From assembly GCA_017794705.1 (NCBI GenBank), contig CP051235.1:1985010-2049009 (forward strand): a stretch of 64,000 nucleotides of DNA. Direction: 5' to 3'. The notes under the pieces were generated by a model. The model was not told the origin of the DNA. It made no database searches and saw only the letters and a list, made by a program, of their open reading frames with translations. Position numbers and translations under genes: made by a program. Shown one piece after another: positions 41,750-53,219 of this stretch (position 1 is the first letter of the stretch; the number at the start of each line of letters is the position of its first letter). The DNA comes from Devosia sp. GTDB taxonomy: Bacteria; Pseudomonadota; Alphaproteobacteria; Rhizobiales; Devosiaceae.

Positions 41750-43689
41750 CCCTTATCCGCCAGCGCCTCGAGCAGCGGGCGAAGGGCTTCGCCGTACTGC
41801 TCGGGGCCGGCAGGCTGCAGGTTGGCGGTCGGTGAAGGGCGTACCCTGAAAAGGGCATCGTCCCACTCCAGCCCCAGTGCGTTGAGCAGCTTGCGGCATT
41901 CGGCTTCCCGGTCGGCCCTGAGCGCCTCGAAATCGAGGTCGTAAATCCAGCCGGGCAGCATCTCGTGCCAGTGCGCCATCAGCCGCCGGTAGCTGGTGTG
42001 ATAGGTGCCAAGCTCACCAAGGTCGTAGCCGAAGGCGGCCGTGCCGCCCTCGAAGTGGGTGGTGAAGATCGACAGGCAATTGTCCACGGGGTTGCGCCTG
42101 CAATGCACAATGCGGGCGTTGGGCAACATCAGCCTGATGATTCCCACCCGCCAGAAATTGCCCGGCAGCTGGTTGAGGATATAGCGGGCACCGGGCGCCA
42201 GATGTTTGGTGCGGGACAAATAGGTGCGGCCCAGTTCACCAAAGCGCTCGGCGGGCAGGGCAGCGATCCGGTCCGAGAACAGCGTTTCGGGGTCCGACAG
42301 CCCGGCTTCATCGAGGGCATCGGAGATCAGGTGCAGTTCCCCCGCCCCGTGGATGGCGGGATGAGCCGAGAGCAGCCGGGCGACCTCATTGGCGCCGGAG
42401 TGCGGCAGGCCGATGACGAACAGCGGTCCCGCATCCGGCTGTCCGGCCCCCTCGTTCCGGGCAAACAGGCCGGCGTCGAACAGCGCGATGATCGATTCGG
42501 TCCAGTGCCGCGTGCGGTAGGCGTCGTAGGCAACGCTCTGCCGGCGCAGGCGGTTGGCCTCGGTCAGGTGGCCAAACCCCTTGCGGTAATTACCCAGGTC
42601 CTCTTCGGCCTTGCCCAGCGCGAAGCCGAGATACATGCGCGCCGGACTGCCCGGTTCGGCACGATCAAAGGCGGCGCGCATCAGGTTGATGTCGTCACCG
42701 TCGGCGGTGAATTTGTGGATGCGCGACAACATCAGATGGGCGCGAGCAAAGTCCGGGTCAGCCCGGATGGCGTGGCGGCAGTTGGCGATTGCCTCATTCT
42801 GCCGGCCCTGCTGGTCGAGGATTTCGGCCAGCGCAAAAAATGTGCTCGCCCGACTGTCGCCGCCGCCGATGGCCGCCAGATACAATTGTTCGGCCTGATC
42901 CGGTTGACCGCGCTGCGCCTCGCTGCGCGCCAGCAGGCACAGCAGATCGGGGTCGTTGGGCTTTAGCGCCAGCGCCTCGGAAAAGGCCGAGATGGCTTCA
43001 TCGAAGCGCGTCAGCCGATAGAGGGTCTCGCCCAACCGGGTGAACGTATCGGGGTCCGGCGACAGGGCCGCCGCCCGTCCGAGGCTTTCGGCCGCCGCGC
43101 TGTCGCGTTCGCTGATGATATAGGCGAGACCCAGCTGCCGGTGGGCGGGGGCGTGTTCCGGGTTCAGCGTCAGCGCCTTGCGGAATCGGGCGATGGCGTT
43201 TTCGATTTCGCCGAGATGCATCAGCGCCATGCCGAGCCCGGTTTCCGCCTCGAAATAACGGGCATCAAGTGCCAGTGCCTTTTCGAAACTGGCGGCGGCG
43301 CCATGGTGGTCGCCGTTTTCCGCCAGCGCCACGCCGAGATTGTGATGCAGGGCCGCGATCGAGGGATCAATGCCGATCGCTTTCTTGTAGGCGGTGACCG
43401 CCCGTTCCAGATCGCCCTTTGCCTTGTAGGCCACACCCAGATTGCCGGCATAGATGGCGTTGCGCGGTTCGGCGGCAGCGGCCTTTTTCAGATGCTGGAT
43501 GGCTGCCGAGAACTGGCCGGATTCATGTTCGGCCAACCCGAGCATGTGGCGTGTGCCGGCATGATGGGGATGCGCCTCGAGCACCTTGAGATAGAGGCTC
43601 TTGGCCTCGTCATAGCGCCGGTCGTCATGCAGCGCGATGGCCCGTTCGAGCATCTGGCTGGGCGTTTGGGCAGGCGCGTTGGGGGTCAT
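41746..43689 (-). CDS. TPR repeat protein with C-terminal sulfotransferase domain
   Basis: A 647-residue protein. Residues about 10-380 consist of TPR repeats (e.g. YDEAKSLYLKVLEAHPHHAGTRHMLGLAE, key words). Residues about 410-640 form a sulfotransferase domain: FVIGLPHSGANEVARLLSAHPAIHGAGE is the PAPS 5'-phosphosulfate loop, and IVHCRRNPVDNCLSIF the 3'-phosphate site. Such proteins may sulfate a polysaccharide or protein. No PAPS synthesis genes are nearby. Confidence 0.88.
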   Translation of the reverse strand: MTPNAPAQTPSQMLERAIALHDDRRYDEAKSLYLKVLEAHPHHAGTRHMLGLAEHESGQFSAAIQHLKKAAAAEPRNAIYAGNLGVAYKAKGDLERAVTAYKKAIGIDPSIAALHHNLGVALAENGDHHGAAASFEKALALDARYFEAETGLGMALMHLGEIENAIARFRKALTLNPEHAPAHRQLGLAYIISERDSAAAESLGRAAALSPDPDTFTRLGETLYRLTRFDEAISAFSEALALKPNDPDLLCLLARSEAQRGQPDQAEQLYLAAIGGGDSRASTFFALAEILDQQGRQNEAIANCRHAIRADPDFARAHLMLSRIHKFTADGDDINLMRAAFDRAEPGSPARMYLGFALGKAEEDLGNYRKGFGHLTEANRLRRQSVAYDAYRTRHWTESIIALFDAGLFARNEGAGQPDAGPLFVIGLPHSGANEVARLLSAHPAIHGAGELHLISDALDEAGLSDPETLFSDRIAALPAERFGELGRTYLSRTKHLAPGARYILNQLPGNFWRVGIIRLMLPNARIVHCRRNPVDNCLSIFTTHFEGGTAAFGYDLGELGTYHTSYRRLMAHWHEMLPGWIYDLDFEALRADREAECRKLLNALGLEWDDALFRVRPSPTANLQPAGPEQYGEALRPLLEALADKG

Positions 43690-43759
43690 GAAGAATCCGG
43701 CGGTTGCAGTGCCGGAAAGCTTTAGTCAAATTTGCGCGGGTTCTAAAGGGCGGCGCCGA

Positions 43760-45196
43760 TCAAACCTTGTAGCCCATGCGGAATCCGCCCCAGTGCCGGC
43801 CACCTACGTAGATGGGGGCGGAAACGTCCTTCATCAGCACATGGTTGCCGCCGCCCATGTCGCGCCGGTAGGTCTGGAGCAGGAACACATTGGTGTTCTG
43901 TCCGGCGGACAGGCCGGTGCGGTCGCCGAAAATCCGGCGGTTGCGGCAATTGCCGGCGTTCCAGACCGGATCGTCGCTTTGCGGCTGAGAGTAGATTTTG
44001 TTGTGGGTCGGCAAATAGCCATTGATGTCCACCGCCGCGCAGAAGGTGATGCGTTCATCGAGTTCCAGCACCGGCTCCTGGATGGCTGGCAGGTTTTTGT
44101 CGGTAAAGTTCAGATAACGGGTCGTCATCTGCTCCGGGTTGGTGCCCGGGATCGGCTGGTATCTCGTGTCAAACAGGTCCGCCTGACTGAGTTCGCCGCT
44201 GGCCAGCGCCTGTTCGTAAAGCTGCGCCACTTCGGCCGCCTTGTCCTGCACGATGCGGATGAACGGCGCATCGGCGGTTTCCACGCCGCTGTCGGCGACA
44301 AACACCATCAATTCCTCGGACACATCGAGAATGGCATCGGTGCGATGGTGGGCCAGATCGAGCTTTTCATGGCTTTGCCGGACGCCGCCGGCGACAGCCT
44401 TGAGTTCAGCACCAAGCTGTTCAAAAGCGGCCTGCGACTGGTCGACGGGGGCGCTCATCGCCTCGATTTCGCTGACCAGCGTGCCCACCGTGTCGGCCAG
44501 CATGCGCAGGTTGGTGGTGGCGGTGTTCACGGTTTCGGTGTCGTGCGCGGCGCTTTCGGCGGTTTCGGCATTGCTTTGGGCGGTGGCACGCAGGGTTTCC
44601 AGCGTGTCGGTCAGCCCGGTCAGCGACTGGGCATTCTCGCCGGTGAAATTCTCGATCTGGTCGGCAAGCCCCTTGACCGCATTGGCGATGACGGCAAAGC
44701 CCCGGCCGGCGTCACCGGCGCGGGCCGCTTCGACGCTGGCATTGAGCGCCAGAAGTTGCGTTTCCCGGGCGATCGAGGAAATGGCGGCGCTGCCGTTGCG
44801 TACCGATTTGACATAGGCGGAGACCTGATCGAGGGAAGCATGCAGGTCAAGCGCGCCCTGGCCCAGTGTGGTCATGACGACGGAGGCATGTTCGAAGGCG
44901 CTAGCGATAATGTCGGTGCTTTCGGCCAATACATCGCGGCTGTTGCCGGCGGCCTCGCGGGCGTGTTGCAAAGATTTTTCAAGGCTCTGGCTGGCTTCGC
45001 GCATGGTGCGGGTGGCCTGCCCGGCGGCCCGGATGCGGGTCATCTGGTCTTCGCCGATGGCGTGCAGATCGGCGACCAGACCGGTGGCGTCGGCAATGTC
45101 GATGCTCAACCGCTCGATGCGCTGGGCCAGTTCGGCAACGCGGGATTGGTAGTCAAAATTGTCCTGCGCCGGTGGCTGCACTTCGAGTGCCGACAT
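43760..45196 (-). CDS. Cytoplasmic methyl-accepting chemotaxis protein
   Basis: A 478-residue chemoreceptor with no hydrophobic membrane segment. The signalling hairpin tip ETQLLALNASVEAARAGDAG and RGFAVIANAVKGLADQ lies around residues 148-185. Residues about 310-478 form a C-terminal domain (GTNPEQMTTRYLNFTD, CNRRIFGDRTGL, NVFLLQTYRRDMGGG, GGRHWGGFRMGY) with a Cache-like look, presumably the sensor. GGAGGAG stands 4 nt before the ATG at 45196, excluding the longer frame. No che genes are in the window. Confidence 0.88.
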   Translation of the reverse strand: MSALEVQPPAQDNFDYQSRVAELAQRIERLSIDIADATGLVADLHAIGEDQMTRIRAAGQATRTMREASQSLEKSLQHAREAAGNSRDVLAESTDIIASAFEHASVVMTTLGQGALDLHASLDQVSAYVKSVRNGSAAISSIARETQLLALNASVEAARAGDAGRGFAVIANAVKGLADQIENFTGENAQSLTGLTDTLETLRATAQSNAETAESAAHDTETVNTATTNLRMLADTVGTLVSEIEAMSAPVDQSQAAFEQLGAELKAVAGGVRQSHEKLDLAHHRTDAILDVSEELMVFVADSGVETADAPFIRIVQDKAAEVAQLYEQALASGELSQADLFDTRYQPIPGTNPEQMTTRYLNFTDKNLPAIQEPVLELDERITFCAAVDINGYLPTHNKIYSQPQSDDPVWNAGNCRNRRIFGDRTGLSAGQNTNVFLLQTYRRDMGGGNHVLMKDVSAPIYVGGRHWGGFRMGYKV

Positions 45197-45375
45197 CGCG
45201 CTCCTCCACTTGGTTCCCTTGCGGATTAGTACGGAGCAACCCAAAAGATTTGGTTAACCATAGAAGGCGCCGGCGGCGGCGCTGTGCGGGCGCAGAACGG
45301 TCATGCGCGGGAATGCCTAGAAAAACCCGTCATTGTGCGCCATATAGGGCCAACTTCGAGAACTGAAAGCGCGAA

Positions 45376-46245
45376 ATGGCTGACGCGGTCCCCTATTTGA
45401 AGATGAACGGGCTCGGCAACGACTTTGTTGTCATTGACGTGCGCACCCGTCCGCTTGCGCTCAATGCCGATCAGGTGCGCTGGATTGCCGACCGCGAGCA
45501 GGGCATTGGCTGCGACCAGCTGATCCTGCTCGAACCCAGCCATCAGGGCGCCGACATCTTCATGCGCATCTACAATGCCGAGGGTGGCGAGGTGGATGCC
45601 TGCGGCAATGCCTCGCGCTGCGTGGCGGCGCTGGTGGCCGAGGAGCTGTCCCGCGACAAGGTGGTCATCGAAACCAATGCCGGTCTTTTGCCTTCGACCG
45701 TCTCGGGCAAGGTGGTGACGGTCGACATGGGCGTGCCGAAGTTCGGCTGGGACCAGATTCCGCTGAGTGAGGAATTTCACGATACCCGCGGCATCGAACT
45801 GCAGGTCGGCCCCATCGACGCGCCGGTGCTGCATACGCCTTCGGTGGTCAACGTCGGCAATCCGCATGCGGTGTTCTGGGTCAGGAACGATCCGGACGAA
45901 TATGCGCTCGACCGGTTCGGGCCGCTGCTCGAAAATCATCCGATGTTCCCGGAGCGGGCCAATATCTCACTGGCCCAGGTCGTTGCGCCGGACAGGATCA
46001 AGGTACGCGTCTGGGAACGCGGGGCAGGCCTTACCCGCGCCTGTGGCACGGCGGCCTGTGCGGTGGCGGTGGCGGCAGCGCGCAAGGGGCTGGTGCCGCG
46101 TGAGGTCCAGATCGACCTGCCCGGGGGCACGCTCGACATGCACTGGCGCGAAAGTGACGACCATATTCTGATGACCGGCGACTGGACGCTGGACGGTGAG
46201 GGGCAGTTGCCGGCCGAACTGCTGGCGCCTGAGGCGGCGGAATGA
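45376..46245 (+). CDS. dapF: Diaminopimelate epimerase
   Basis: A 289-residue enzyme that converts LL- to meso-diaminopimelate for lysine and peptidoglycan. The two catalytic cysteines are in EVDACGNASRCVA (Cys76) and LTRACGTAACAVA (Cys222). The N-terminus FLKMNGLGNDFVVID-like (YLKMNGLGNDFVVID) is canonical. It is the first gene of a run of six plus-strand genes with overlapping or nearly touching ends; its stop overlaps mtaB (ATGA). Confidence 0.97.
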   Translation: MADAVPYLKMNGLGNDFVVIDVRTRPLALNADQVRWIADREQGIGCDQLILLEPSHQGADIFMRIYNAEGGEVDACGNASRCVAALVAEELSRDKVVIETNAGLLPSTVSGKVVTVDMGVPKFGWDQIPLSEEFHDTRGIELQVGPIDAPVLHTPSVVNVGNPHAVFWVRNDPDEYALDRFGPLLENHPMFPERANISLAQVVAPDRIKVRVWERGAGLTRACGTAACAVAVAAARKGLVPREVQIDLPGGTLDMHWRESDDHILMTGDWTLDGEGQLPAELLAPEAAE

Positions 46246-47506
46246 GCGCTGTCGAAACCCTGACATTCGGCTGCCGGCTGAACGCCTACGAGAGCGAGGT
46301 CATGCGCGACCTGGCCGGCGAGGCGGGCATGGACAATGTGCTGATCGTCAATTCCTGCGCGGTCACCGCAGAGGCGGTGCGCCAGACGCGGCAGGCGATC
46401 CGCAAGGCACGGCGCGAAAACCCGGACCGCAAGATCGTTGTGACCGGCTGCGCGGCGCAAACCGAGGCTGAGACGTTCGCGGTGATGGACGAGGTCGATC
46501 TTGTCATCGGCAATCATCAAAAGCTGAAGCCCGAGACCTATCGGACGCTTTCGCTCGACGTTCCGGCCACCGAAAAGGTGCAGGTCAATGACATCATGTC
46601 GGTGACCGAGACAGCCGGCCACCTGATCGAGGGGATGGACGGTCGCGCCCGCGCCTTCGTGCAGGTACAGAACGGCTGCGATCACCGCTGCACCTTTTGC
46701 ATCATTCCCTACGGTCGCGGACCGTCGCGTTCGGTGCCAATGGGAGTCGTGGTCGACCAGATCAAGACATTGGCCGGCAACGGGTTCCGGGAAGTGGTGT
46801 TGACGGGTGTTGATATTACCTCCTACGGGCCGGACCTGCCGGGCGCGCCGAGCCTCGGCAAGTTGGTGCAGCAGATCCTGAGATACGTGCCGGACCTGCC
46901 TCGCTTGAGGATTTCCTCGATCGATTCCATCGAGGCTGACGAAGCCCTGTTCGAAGCCATCGCCGATCCGCGGCTGATGCCGCATCTGCACCTGTCGCTG
47001 CAGTCGGGCGACGACATGATCTTGAAGCGCATGAAGCGGCGGCATTTGCGCGCCGATACGCTTGAGTTCGTCGAAAAGACCCGTGCCATCCGGCCCGACA
47101 TGGTTTTCGGCGCTGACATCATCGCCGGTTTCCCCACTGAAACGGACGAAATGTTCGCCAATTCGCTGAGGATCGTCGAGGAAGCCGAACTCACCTATCT
47201 GCATGTTTTTCCCTATTCGAAGCGGGAAGGCACGCCGGCGGCGAAAATCCCCAACCAGGTGCCCAAGAAGATCGCCAAGGCGCGCGCGGCCCTGTTGCGC
47301 GAAGCCGGCGAGCGTCAGTTCGACAAGCTTTGCCGGTCGCGGCTCGGGCACCTGGAGAATGTGCTTGTCGAGCAGAACGGCATCGGACGTACCGAGCAGT
47401 TCATCCCGGTGGCGCTGGACGGCGGTCGGGCGGGTGACATCGTCCGGCTGGAAATCACTGACGTGGCGGACGGAAGGCTTGTCGGCGCGCCGGTCAGGAC
47501 TGCGGC

Positions 47507-47510
<4 letters not shown>
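46242..47510 (+). CDS. mtaB: tRNA (N6-threonylcarbamoyladenosine(37)-C2)-methylthiotransferase MtaB
   Basis: A 422-residue radical-SAM methylthiotransferase. The N-terminal UPF0004 domain has cysteines in TFGCRLNAYE, VNSCAVTAEA and VTGCAAQTEA. The radical-SAM motif is CDHRCTFCIIPYGRG near residue 147. A C-terminal TRAM-like region is present. It makes ms2t6A in tRNA. It overlaps dapF and ftsY by 4 nt each. Confidence 0.93.
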
Positions 47511-48909
<1,399 letters not shown>

Positions 48910-48913
<4 letters not shown>

Positions 48914-50016
48914 TCGACCGCGCCCTAATGGCAAAATGCCATACGTACATCAGCGGTCATGCGCCCCAGTCGGTTTCCGACCAGTTGAATGCGCTCGCCG
49001 CGAGTGAACATGCGCAGCTGCCGCCGGACCGCTATGGCGAAGGCGGGGCGACCACGCTTTTGGAGCAGCGGTGCGCGGACCTCACCGGACGCGATGCCGC
49101 CCGCTTCGTGGCCAAGGGCATGATTGCGCAGATGGCGGCGATCCGGGTCTGGTGTGACCGTTCACAAAGGCCGACAGCCGCGGTGCATCAACTCAGCCAT
49201 TTCAACCAGGATGAAATGGGCGCCATCGAGCGGCTGCACGGCATCACGCTTTTGCGTTGCGGCGAACTTTCCGGCCCGTTCACTGTCAAGCATCTTGACG
49301 AGCTGGGCGAGCTGCCCGGCGTCGTCTCGGTTGAATTGCCCCTGCGCAATTCAGGCTACAAGCTGACACCGTGGGACGATCTGGTCGACATTTCCAATTG
49401 GTGCAGGGACAAGGGTGTGCCGTTTCACATCGACGGCGCCCGCGCCTGGGGCGCTGCCGTCGCCTACGGCAAAAGCCTCGCCGATATCGCAGCACTTTGT
49501 GATTCGATTTATCTCAGCTTTTACAAGGAGCTGGGCGGGCTCTATGGCTGTGTGCTCTGCGGCGACAGCGCTTTCATCGCCGATGCCGATACCTGGATCA
49601 GCCGGCATGGCGGCATTCCATTCCGTCAATTCCCGGCGGCGATTTCAGCGCTCGACGGATTGGCCAAACATCTTCCGCATCTCAAGGACTATGCCGACAG
49701 GGCCCGTGAGATAGCGGCGGCGATCAACCGGGTCGAAGGCGCCTTCACGATCCCCGCCGTCCCGCACACCAACGGCTTCCAGATCGGGATGGAATGCGAC
49801 CCTGAAACCGCGGAGGCCGCGCTTCTGCAATTGACCGAAGAGAGCGGCATCTGGATCGGGCCGGGGTTCTATGCCATGGCGCGTGAGGACCAGTGCTGTT
49901 TCGATGTCGAAGTAGGCACCGCGGCGATGAGCCTTGATGCCGCCACCTGGGCGGCACATATTGAACGTCTGATTGAGATGACACGCGCAGCCGCGGCCCC
50001 GAAAGCGGCAGAGTGA
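48910..50016 (+). CDS. Low-specificity threonine aldolase-like PLP enzyme
   Basis: A 368-residue fold-type I PLP enzyme (beta-eliminating lyase/threonine aldolase family). Features are [27 protein letters not shown] with the cofactor-binding aspartate near 176, and the PLP lysine in [13 protein letters not shown] near 206. The GTG start at 48910 overlaps the ftsY stop (GTGA). It would cleave threonine or allo-threonine to glycine and acetaldehyde. Confidence 0.87.
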
Positions 50017-50017
50017 G

Positions 50018-50641
50018 ATGATGAGCGAACAGAACCCGAACCCCACCGAAGCCAAGGAACCCGAGGTCAACTGGGACGAGTTGCGCCCGCAACTGATCAA
50101 GCTGGCGCTGGAACTGGGGCCGCTGGTGGTGTTCTTCCTCGTCAACGCCCGCGCCGACATTTTTGCCGCCACCGCCTGGTTCATGGCCGCCATGGTGCTG
50201 TCGCTGGCGCTTTCATGGTTCATCATGAAGCGGATCGCGGTCATGCCGCTGGTCACAGGTGTCGTGGTGCTGATCTTTGGCGGGCTGACGCTTTACTTGC
50301 AGGATGACACGTTCATCAAGATGAAGCCGACCATCGTTAACGTGCTGTTCGGCTCGGTGCTACTGGGCGGCATGGTGTTCGGCCAGTCGCTGCTCAAATA
50401 TGTGTTCGGCGAAGTCTACAAGCTGCAGGAACGCGGCTGGTGGCTGATGACCTTGCGCTGGGGCGTGTTCTTTTTCGTCCTCGCGGCCCTCAACGAAGTG
50501 GTGTGGCGGAATTTTTCCACCGATGCCTGGGTCGCCTTCAAGGTCTGGGGTATCATGCCGCTGACTTTGGTCTTCTCCTTCTTCCAGCTGCCGTTGCTGA
50601 ACAAATACGCCTATTCGCCCGAAGCCGAGCCGGCGGAATAG
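50018..50641 (+). CDS. yciB: Septation protein A / YciB family inner-membrane protein
   Basis: A 207-residue protein with about five or six membrane helices. Family words are [47 protein letters not shown] (cut to key words), [22 protein letters not shown] and [22 protein letters not shown]. YciB/IspA has a role in cell-envelope integrity and division. It lies 1 nt after the aldolase stop and next to ftsY, as is common in Hyphomicrobiales. Confidence 0.93.
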   Translation: MMSEQNPNPTEAKEPEVNWDELRPQLIKLALELGPLVVFFLVNARADIFAATAWFMAAMVLSLALSWFIMKRIAVMPLVTGVVVLIFGGLTLYLQDDTFIKMKPTIVNVLFGSVLLGGMVFGQSLLKYVFGEVYKLQERGWWLMTLRWGVFFFVLAALNEVVWRNFSTDAWVAFKVWGIMPLTLVFSFFQLPLLNKYAYSPEAEPAE

Positions 50642-50645
50642 TCGC

Positions 50646-51029
50646 TTGGCTGATCTCGAGCGCAACAAGGCTAACGTCAAGGCGTTCTACGAACTGGCCT
50701 TCACCGGCGGGCAACCGCGTGAAGCGGTCGAGCGTTATGTCGGCACCAGCTATACGCAGCACAATCCGCATGTGGCCAACGGTACCGAAGGTTTCATCGC
50801 CTATTTCGAGCGCATGGCCAAGGAGTATCCGGACAAGTCCATCCGCTTCGTGCGCACGATGGCCGAAGGTGATCTGGTGATGGTGCACACCCACCAGGTC
50901 TGGCAGGGCTCGGACGATTACGCTTCGATGGATATCTTTCGCTGTGACGCCGACGGCAAGATCGTCGAACATTGGGATGTGCTGCAGATCATCCCGTCCG
51001 AAATGGCTCATGAGAACGGGATGTTCTAA
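50646..51029 (+). CDS. NTF2-like (SnoaL-type) protein
   Basis: A 127-residue cone-shaped NTF2-fold protein of the ester cyclase/SnoaL-like kind: ADLERNKANVKAFYELAFTGG, YVGTSYTQHNPHVANG, GDLVMVHTHQVWQG, DIFRCDADGKIVEHWDVLQ. A putative catalytic His/Asp arrangement is present, but the substrate is unknown. The start is TTG at 50646, 4 nt after yciB. It is the last gene of the dapF-led operon; the stop interlocks with ccmG on CTAA. Confidence 0.82.
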   Translation: MADLERNKANVKAFYELAFTGGQPREAVERYVGTSYTQHNPHVANGTEGFIAYFERMAKEYPDKSIRFVRTMAEGDLVMVHTHQVWQGSDDYASMDIFRCDADGKIVEHWDVLQIIPSEMAHENGMF

Positions 51030-51589
51030 CCCGAGGTACCCCGCGCCGCCTCAATGGCGGGCACCAGCGACTGTTCATAACTTTCGGCGTTGATCGGGCC
51101 GATGTGCTTGTAGGTGATGATGCCGTCGGCATTGACCACAAAGGTTTCGGGCACACCATAGACACCCCATTCGATGGAGGCGCGGTTGTTGGTGTCGGCC
51201 CCGATCGCCTCATAGGGGTTGCCCAGTTCACGCAGAAAGGTACGGGCGTTTTCCGGGGCGTCGCGCTGGTTGATGCCGAACAGGCGGATGTTCTGCTCTT
51301 CGGTCAAGCGAACGAGGAACTCGTGTTCATCGCGGCAAGGGATGCACCATGAGGCAAAGACGTTGACCACGGTCACCTCGCCTTCCGGCCGGTCCTGAAA
51401 GTCTTCAGTCCCGAAGCCGGGCAGGGGGAAGCCTTCGCTTTCAAGCGGACCCAGCGAAAACTCGGGCACCGGCTTGTCGATCAGTACCGAAGGGATCAGC
51501 GAGGAATCGCGATAAATCTGGGTGGCGAACAGGGCCACCAGTCCGACCAGCAACAGCAGCGGAAACGAGAAAAGGATCAGCCGCTTCAC
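51026..51589 (-). CDS. ccmG: Cytochrome c biogenesis thiol:disulfide oxidoreductase CcmG/DsbE
   Basis: A 187-residue membrane-anchored thioredoxin. One N-terminal helix (LILFSFPLLLLVGLVALFA) is followed by the periplasmic Trx domain with VFASWCIPCRDEH (CxxC) and the cis-proline region VYGVPETFVV. It reduces apocytochrome c haem-binding cysteines. The start is a GTG at 51589 overlapping the ccmD stop. The longer frame to 51877 runs through ccmD and is rejected. Confidence 0.94.
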   Translation of the reverse strand: MKRLILFSFPLLLLVGLVALFATQIYRDSSLIPSVLIDKPVPEFSLGPLESEGFPLPGFGTEDFQDRPEGEVTVVNVFASWCIPCRDEHEFLVRLTEEQNIRLFGINQRDAPENARTFLRELGNPYEAIGADTNNRASIEWGVYGVPETFVVNADGIITYKHIGPINAESYEQSLVPAIEAARGTSG

Positions 51590-51765
51590 GAGGGGCTGTC
51601 CGTTTTGGCGCTGCGGCGGCGGACGCCCCGGCTTTCCAGCTCTTCGAGGCGCCTTTTCTGGTTTGCTGCGTCGCGCAGCGTCCAAAGGATGAGGCCGAGG
51701 GTAACCAGGGTGACCCCGCTCCAGGCGCCGACGATATATTGCGCGTGCTGGCCGAGTTCGATCAT
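51586..51765 (-). CDS. ccmD: Haem exporter protein CcmD
   Basis: A 59-residue single-pass membrane protein, read as MIELGQHAQYIVGAWSGVT... then LVTLGLILWTL and a basic tail (QKRRLEELESRGVRRR). The HAQYIV...W start is characteristic of CcmD, which helps release holo-CcmE from CcmABC. It overlaps ccmC (ATGA) and ccmG (GTGA). Confidence 0.92.
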   Translation of the reverse strand: MIELGQHAQYIVGAWSGVTLVTLGLILWTLRDAANQKRRLEELESRGVRRRSAKTDSPS

Positions 51766-52523
51766 GCCGTTGCCCCTTCGGCAACATGGCGGCGTTCAAG
51801 GCTGCGCACCCGGCGGCGCTCGATTTCGGTGCGCATGCGGAGGGTCTGCAGCAATGCGAACAGGAAGGTGAAGGCAAACATCATCAGGAACAGCGGCATC
51901 AGGATCGAGCCGGGCATGGTCGGCCCGTCAGCCCTGAACACCGAAGCGGGCTGGTGCAGCGTGTTCCACCAGTCGACGGAGAACTTGATGATGGGAATAT
52001 TGACGGCGCCGACCAGCGTGACGATGGCGATCAGGCGCGGGCCGTTGGCCTGATGCTCGAGTGCCCGCCACAGGGCAATCAGGCCGAGATAGATCAGAAA
52101 CAGGATAAGGGTCGAGGTCATCCGTCCGTCCCACTCCCAGAAGGTGCCCCAGGTCGGGCGGCCCCACAGGGCGCCGGTGAACAGGGCCATGGCGGTAAAG
52201 GCAGCACCCTGCGGCGCGGCAGCCTTCATCGACACGTCGGCCATCGGGTGGCGCCAGACCAGCGAACCCACGGCGCTTACCGCCATCAGACCATAGACCA
52301 TCTGGCTCAGCCAGGCGTTGGGTACGTGCACATACATGATGCGCACCGTGTCCCCCATCTGGTAGTCGGCGGGCGAGTTGAAGAAGGCGAACCAGACCCC
52401 CAAGGCAAAGAACAAGGCGCTGATCGCGGCCAGCGGCCAGATGAAAAAGCGCGACCACGCCATGAAGCTGCCTGGATGGGCGAGGCGGGAAAACCAGTTT
52501 GTCGGTTGGGTGGCGTCGGTCAT
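51762..52523 (-). CDS. ccmC: Haem exporter protein CcmC
   Basis: A 253-residue protein with six membrane helices. The tryptophan-rich WWD-type motif WGTFWEWDGRMTS and the haem-ligand region MYVHVPNAW are intact. It presents haem to CcmE. It overlaps ccmD; a 30-nt gap separates it from ccmB. Confidence 0.96.
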   Translation of the reverse strand: MTDATQPTNWFSRLAHPGSFMAWSRFFIWPLAAISALFFALGVWFAFFNSPADYQMGDTVRIMYVHVPNAWLSQMVYGLMAVSAVGSLVWRHPMADVSMKAAAPQGAAFTAMALFTGALWGRPTWGTFWEWDGRMTSTLILFLIYLGLIALWRALEHQANGPRLIAIVTLVGAVNIPIIKFSVDWWNTLHQPASVFRADGPTMPGSILMPLFLMMFAFTFLFALLQTLRMRTEIERRRVRSLERRHVAEGATA

Positions 52524-52553
52524 CGGGCTTTGCGGTTGGGGGATGAGGTTGAT

Positions 52554-53219
52554 CTAGTCCTCAGCCAGTTTCAGCGCAAGGGCGATGGCAAAGGGTGAAA
52601 AGGCGGTGGCCAGCAGGCTGATTGCCACAAGAAACAGAAAGGCCGCCGAGGATGTGCCCGCACCCGCCGCCGGGGCGATGGCCGAAACGCCGAAAATCAA
52701 CACTGGAATTGTCAGCGGCAATATGATGATCGGGGCGAGAAATCCCCCACCGCGCAGGGATACTGCGACCGCCGCGCCAATTCCACCGAGGGCGACGACG
52801 GCGGGTGTCCCGGCGAGCAATGCCAGCACGGTGCGCCAAAGCGCCGCGCCGTCCATGGTGAACAGCATGGCCATCACCGGCGTCATCAGGATCAGCGGCA
52901 GGGCGGTCACAAGCCAGTGAACCAGCAGTTTGCCGAGGCAGATCGCCGCCAGCGGCAGGTTCGCATGCCGCATCAGCGCCAGACTGCCGTCTTCATGGTC
53001 GTTGAGGAACAGCCGGTCCAGCCCCAGCAGCATCGACAGGAGCACCCCGACCCAGATCAGGGCCGGGGCCAGTTGCGCCAACAATTGTTTGTCCGGGCCT
53101 ATGGCGATGGGCATGATCGTGCCGACGGCGAGATAAAAGGCGATCAGTGTCAGCGTCGACCCGCCGGAACGCATGGCGAGGGTCAAATCGCGACGGACAA
53201 GAGCCAGAAAGGCGCTCAT
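52554..53219 (-). CDS. ccmB: Haem exporter protein CcmB
   Basis: A 221-residue protein with six membrane helices, the permease subunit of the CcmAB ATPase. Features are LVRRDLTLAMRSGGSTL at the start, DRLFLNDHEDGSLALM and GILAPIIILPLTIPVLIFG-like FLAPIIILPLTIPVLIFG. It overlaps ccmA (ATGA). Confidence 0.95.
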   Translation of the reverse strand: MSAFLALVRRDLTLAMRSGGSTLTLIAFYLAVGTIMPIAIGPDKQLLAQLAPALIWVGVLLSMLLGLDRLFLNDHEDGSLALMRHANLPLAAICLGKLLVHWLVTALPLILMTPVMAMLFTMDGAALWRTVLALLAGTPAVVALGGIGAAVAVSLRGGGFLAPIIILPLTIPVLIFGVSAIAPAAGAGTSSAAFLFLVAISLLATAFSPFAIALALKLAED

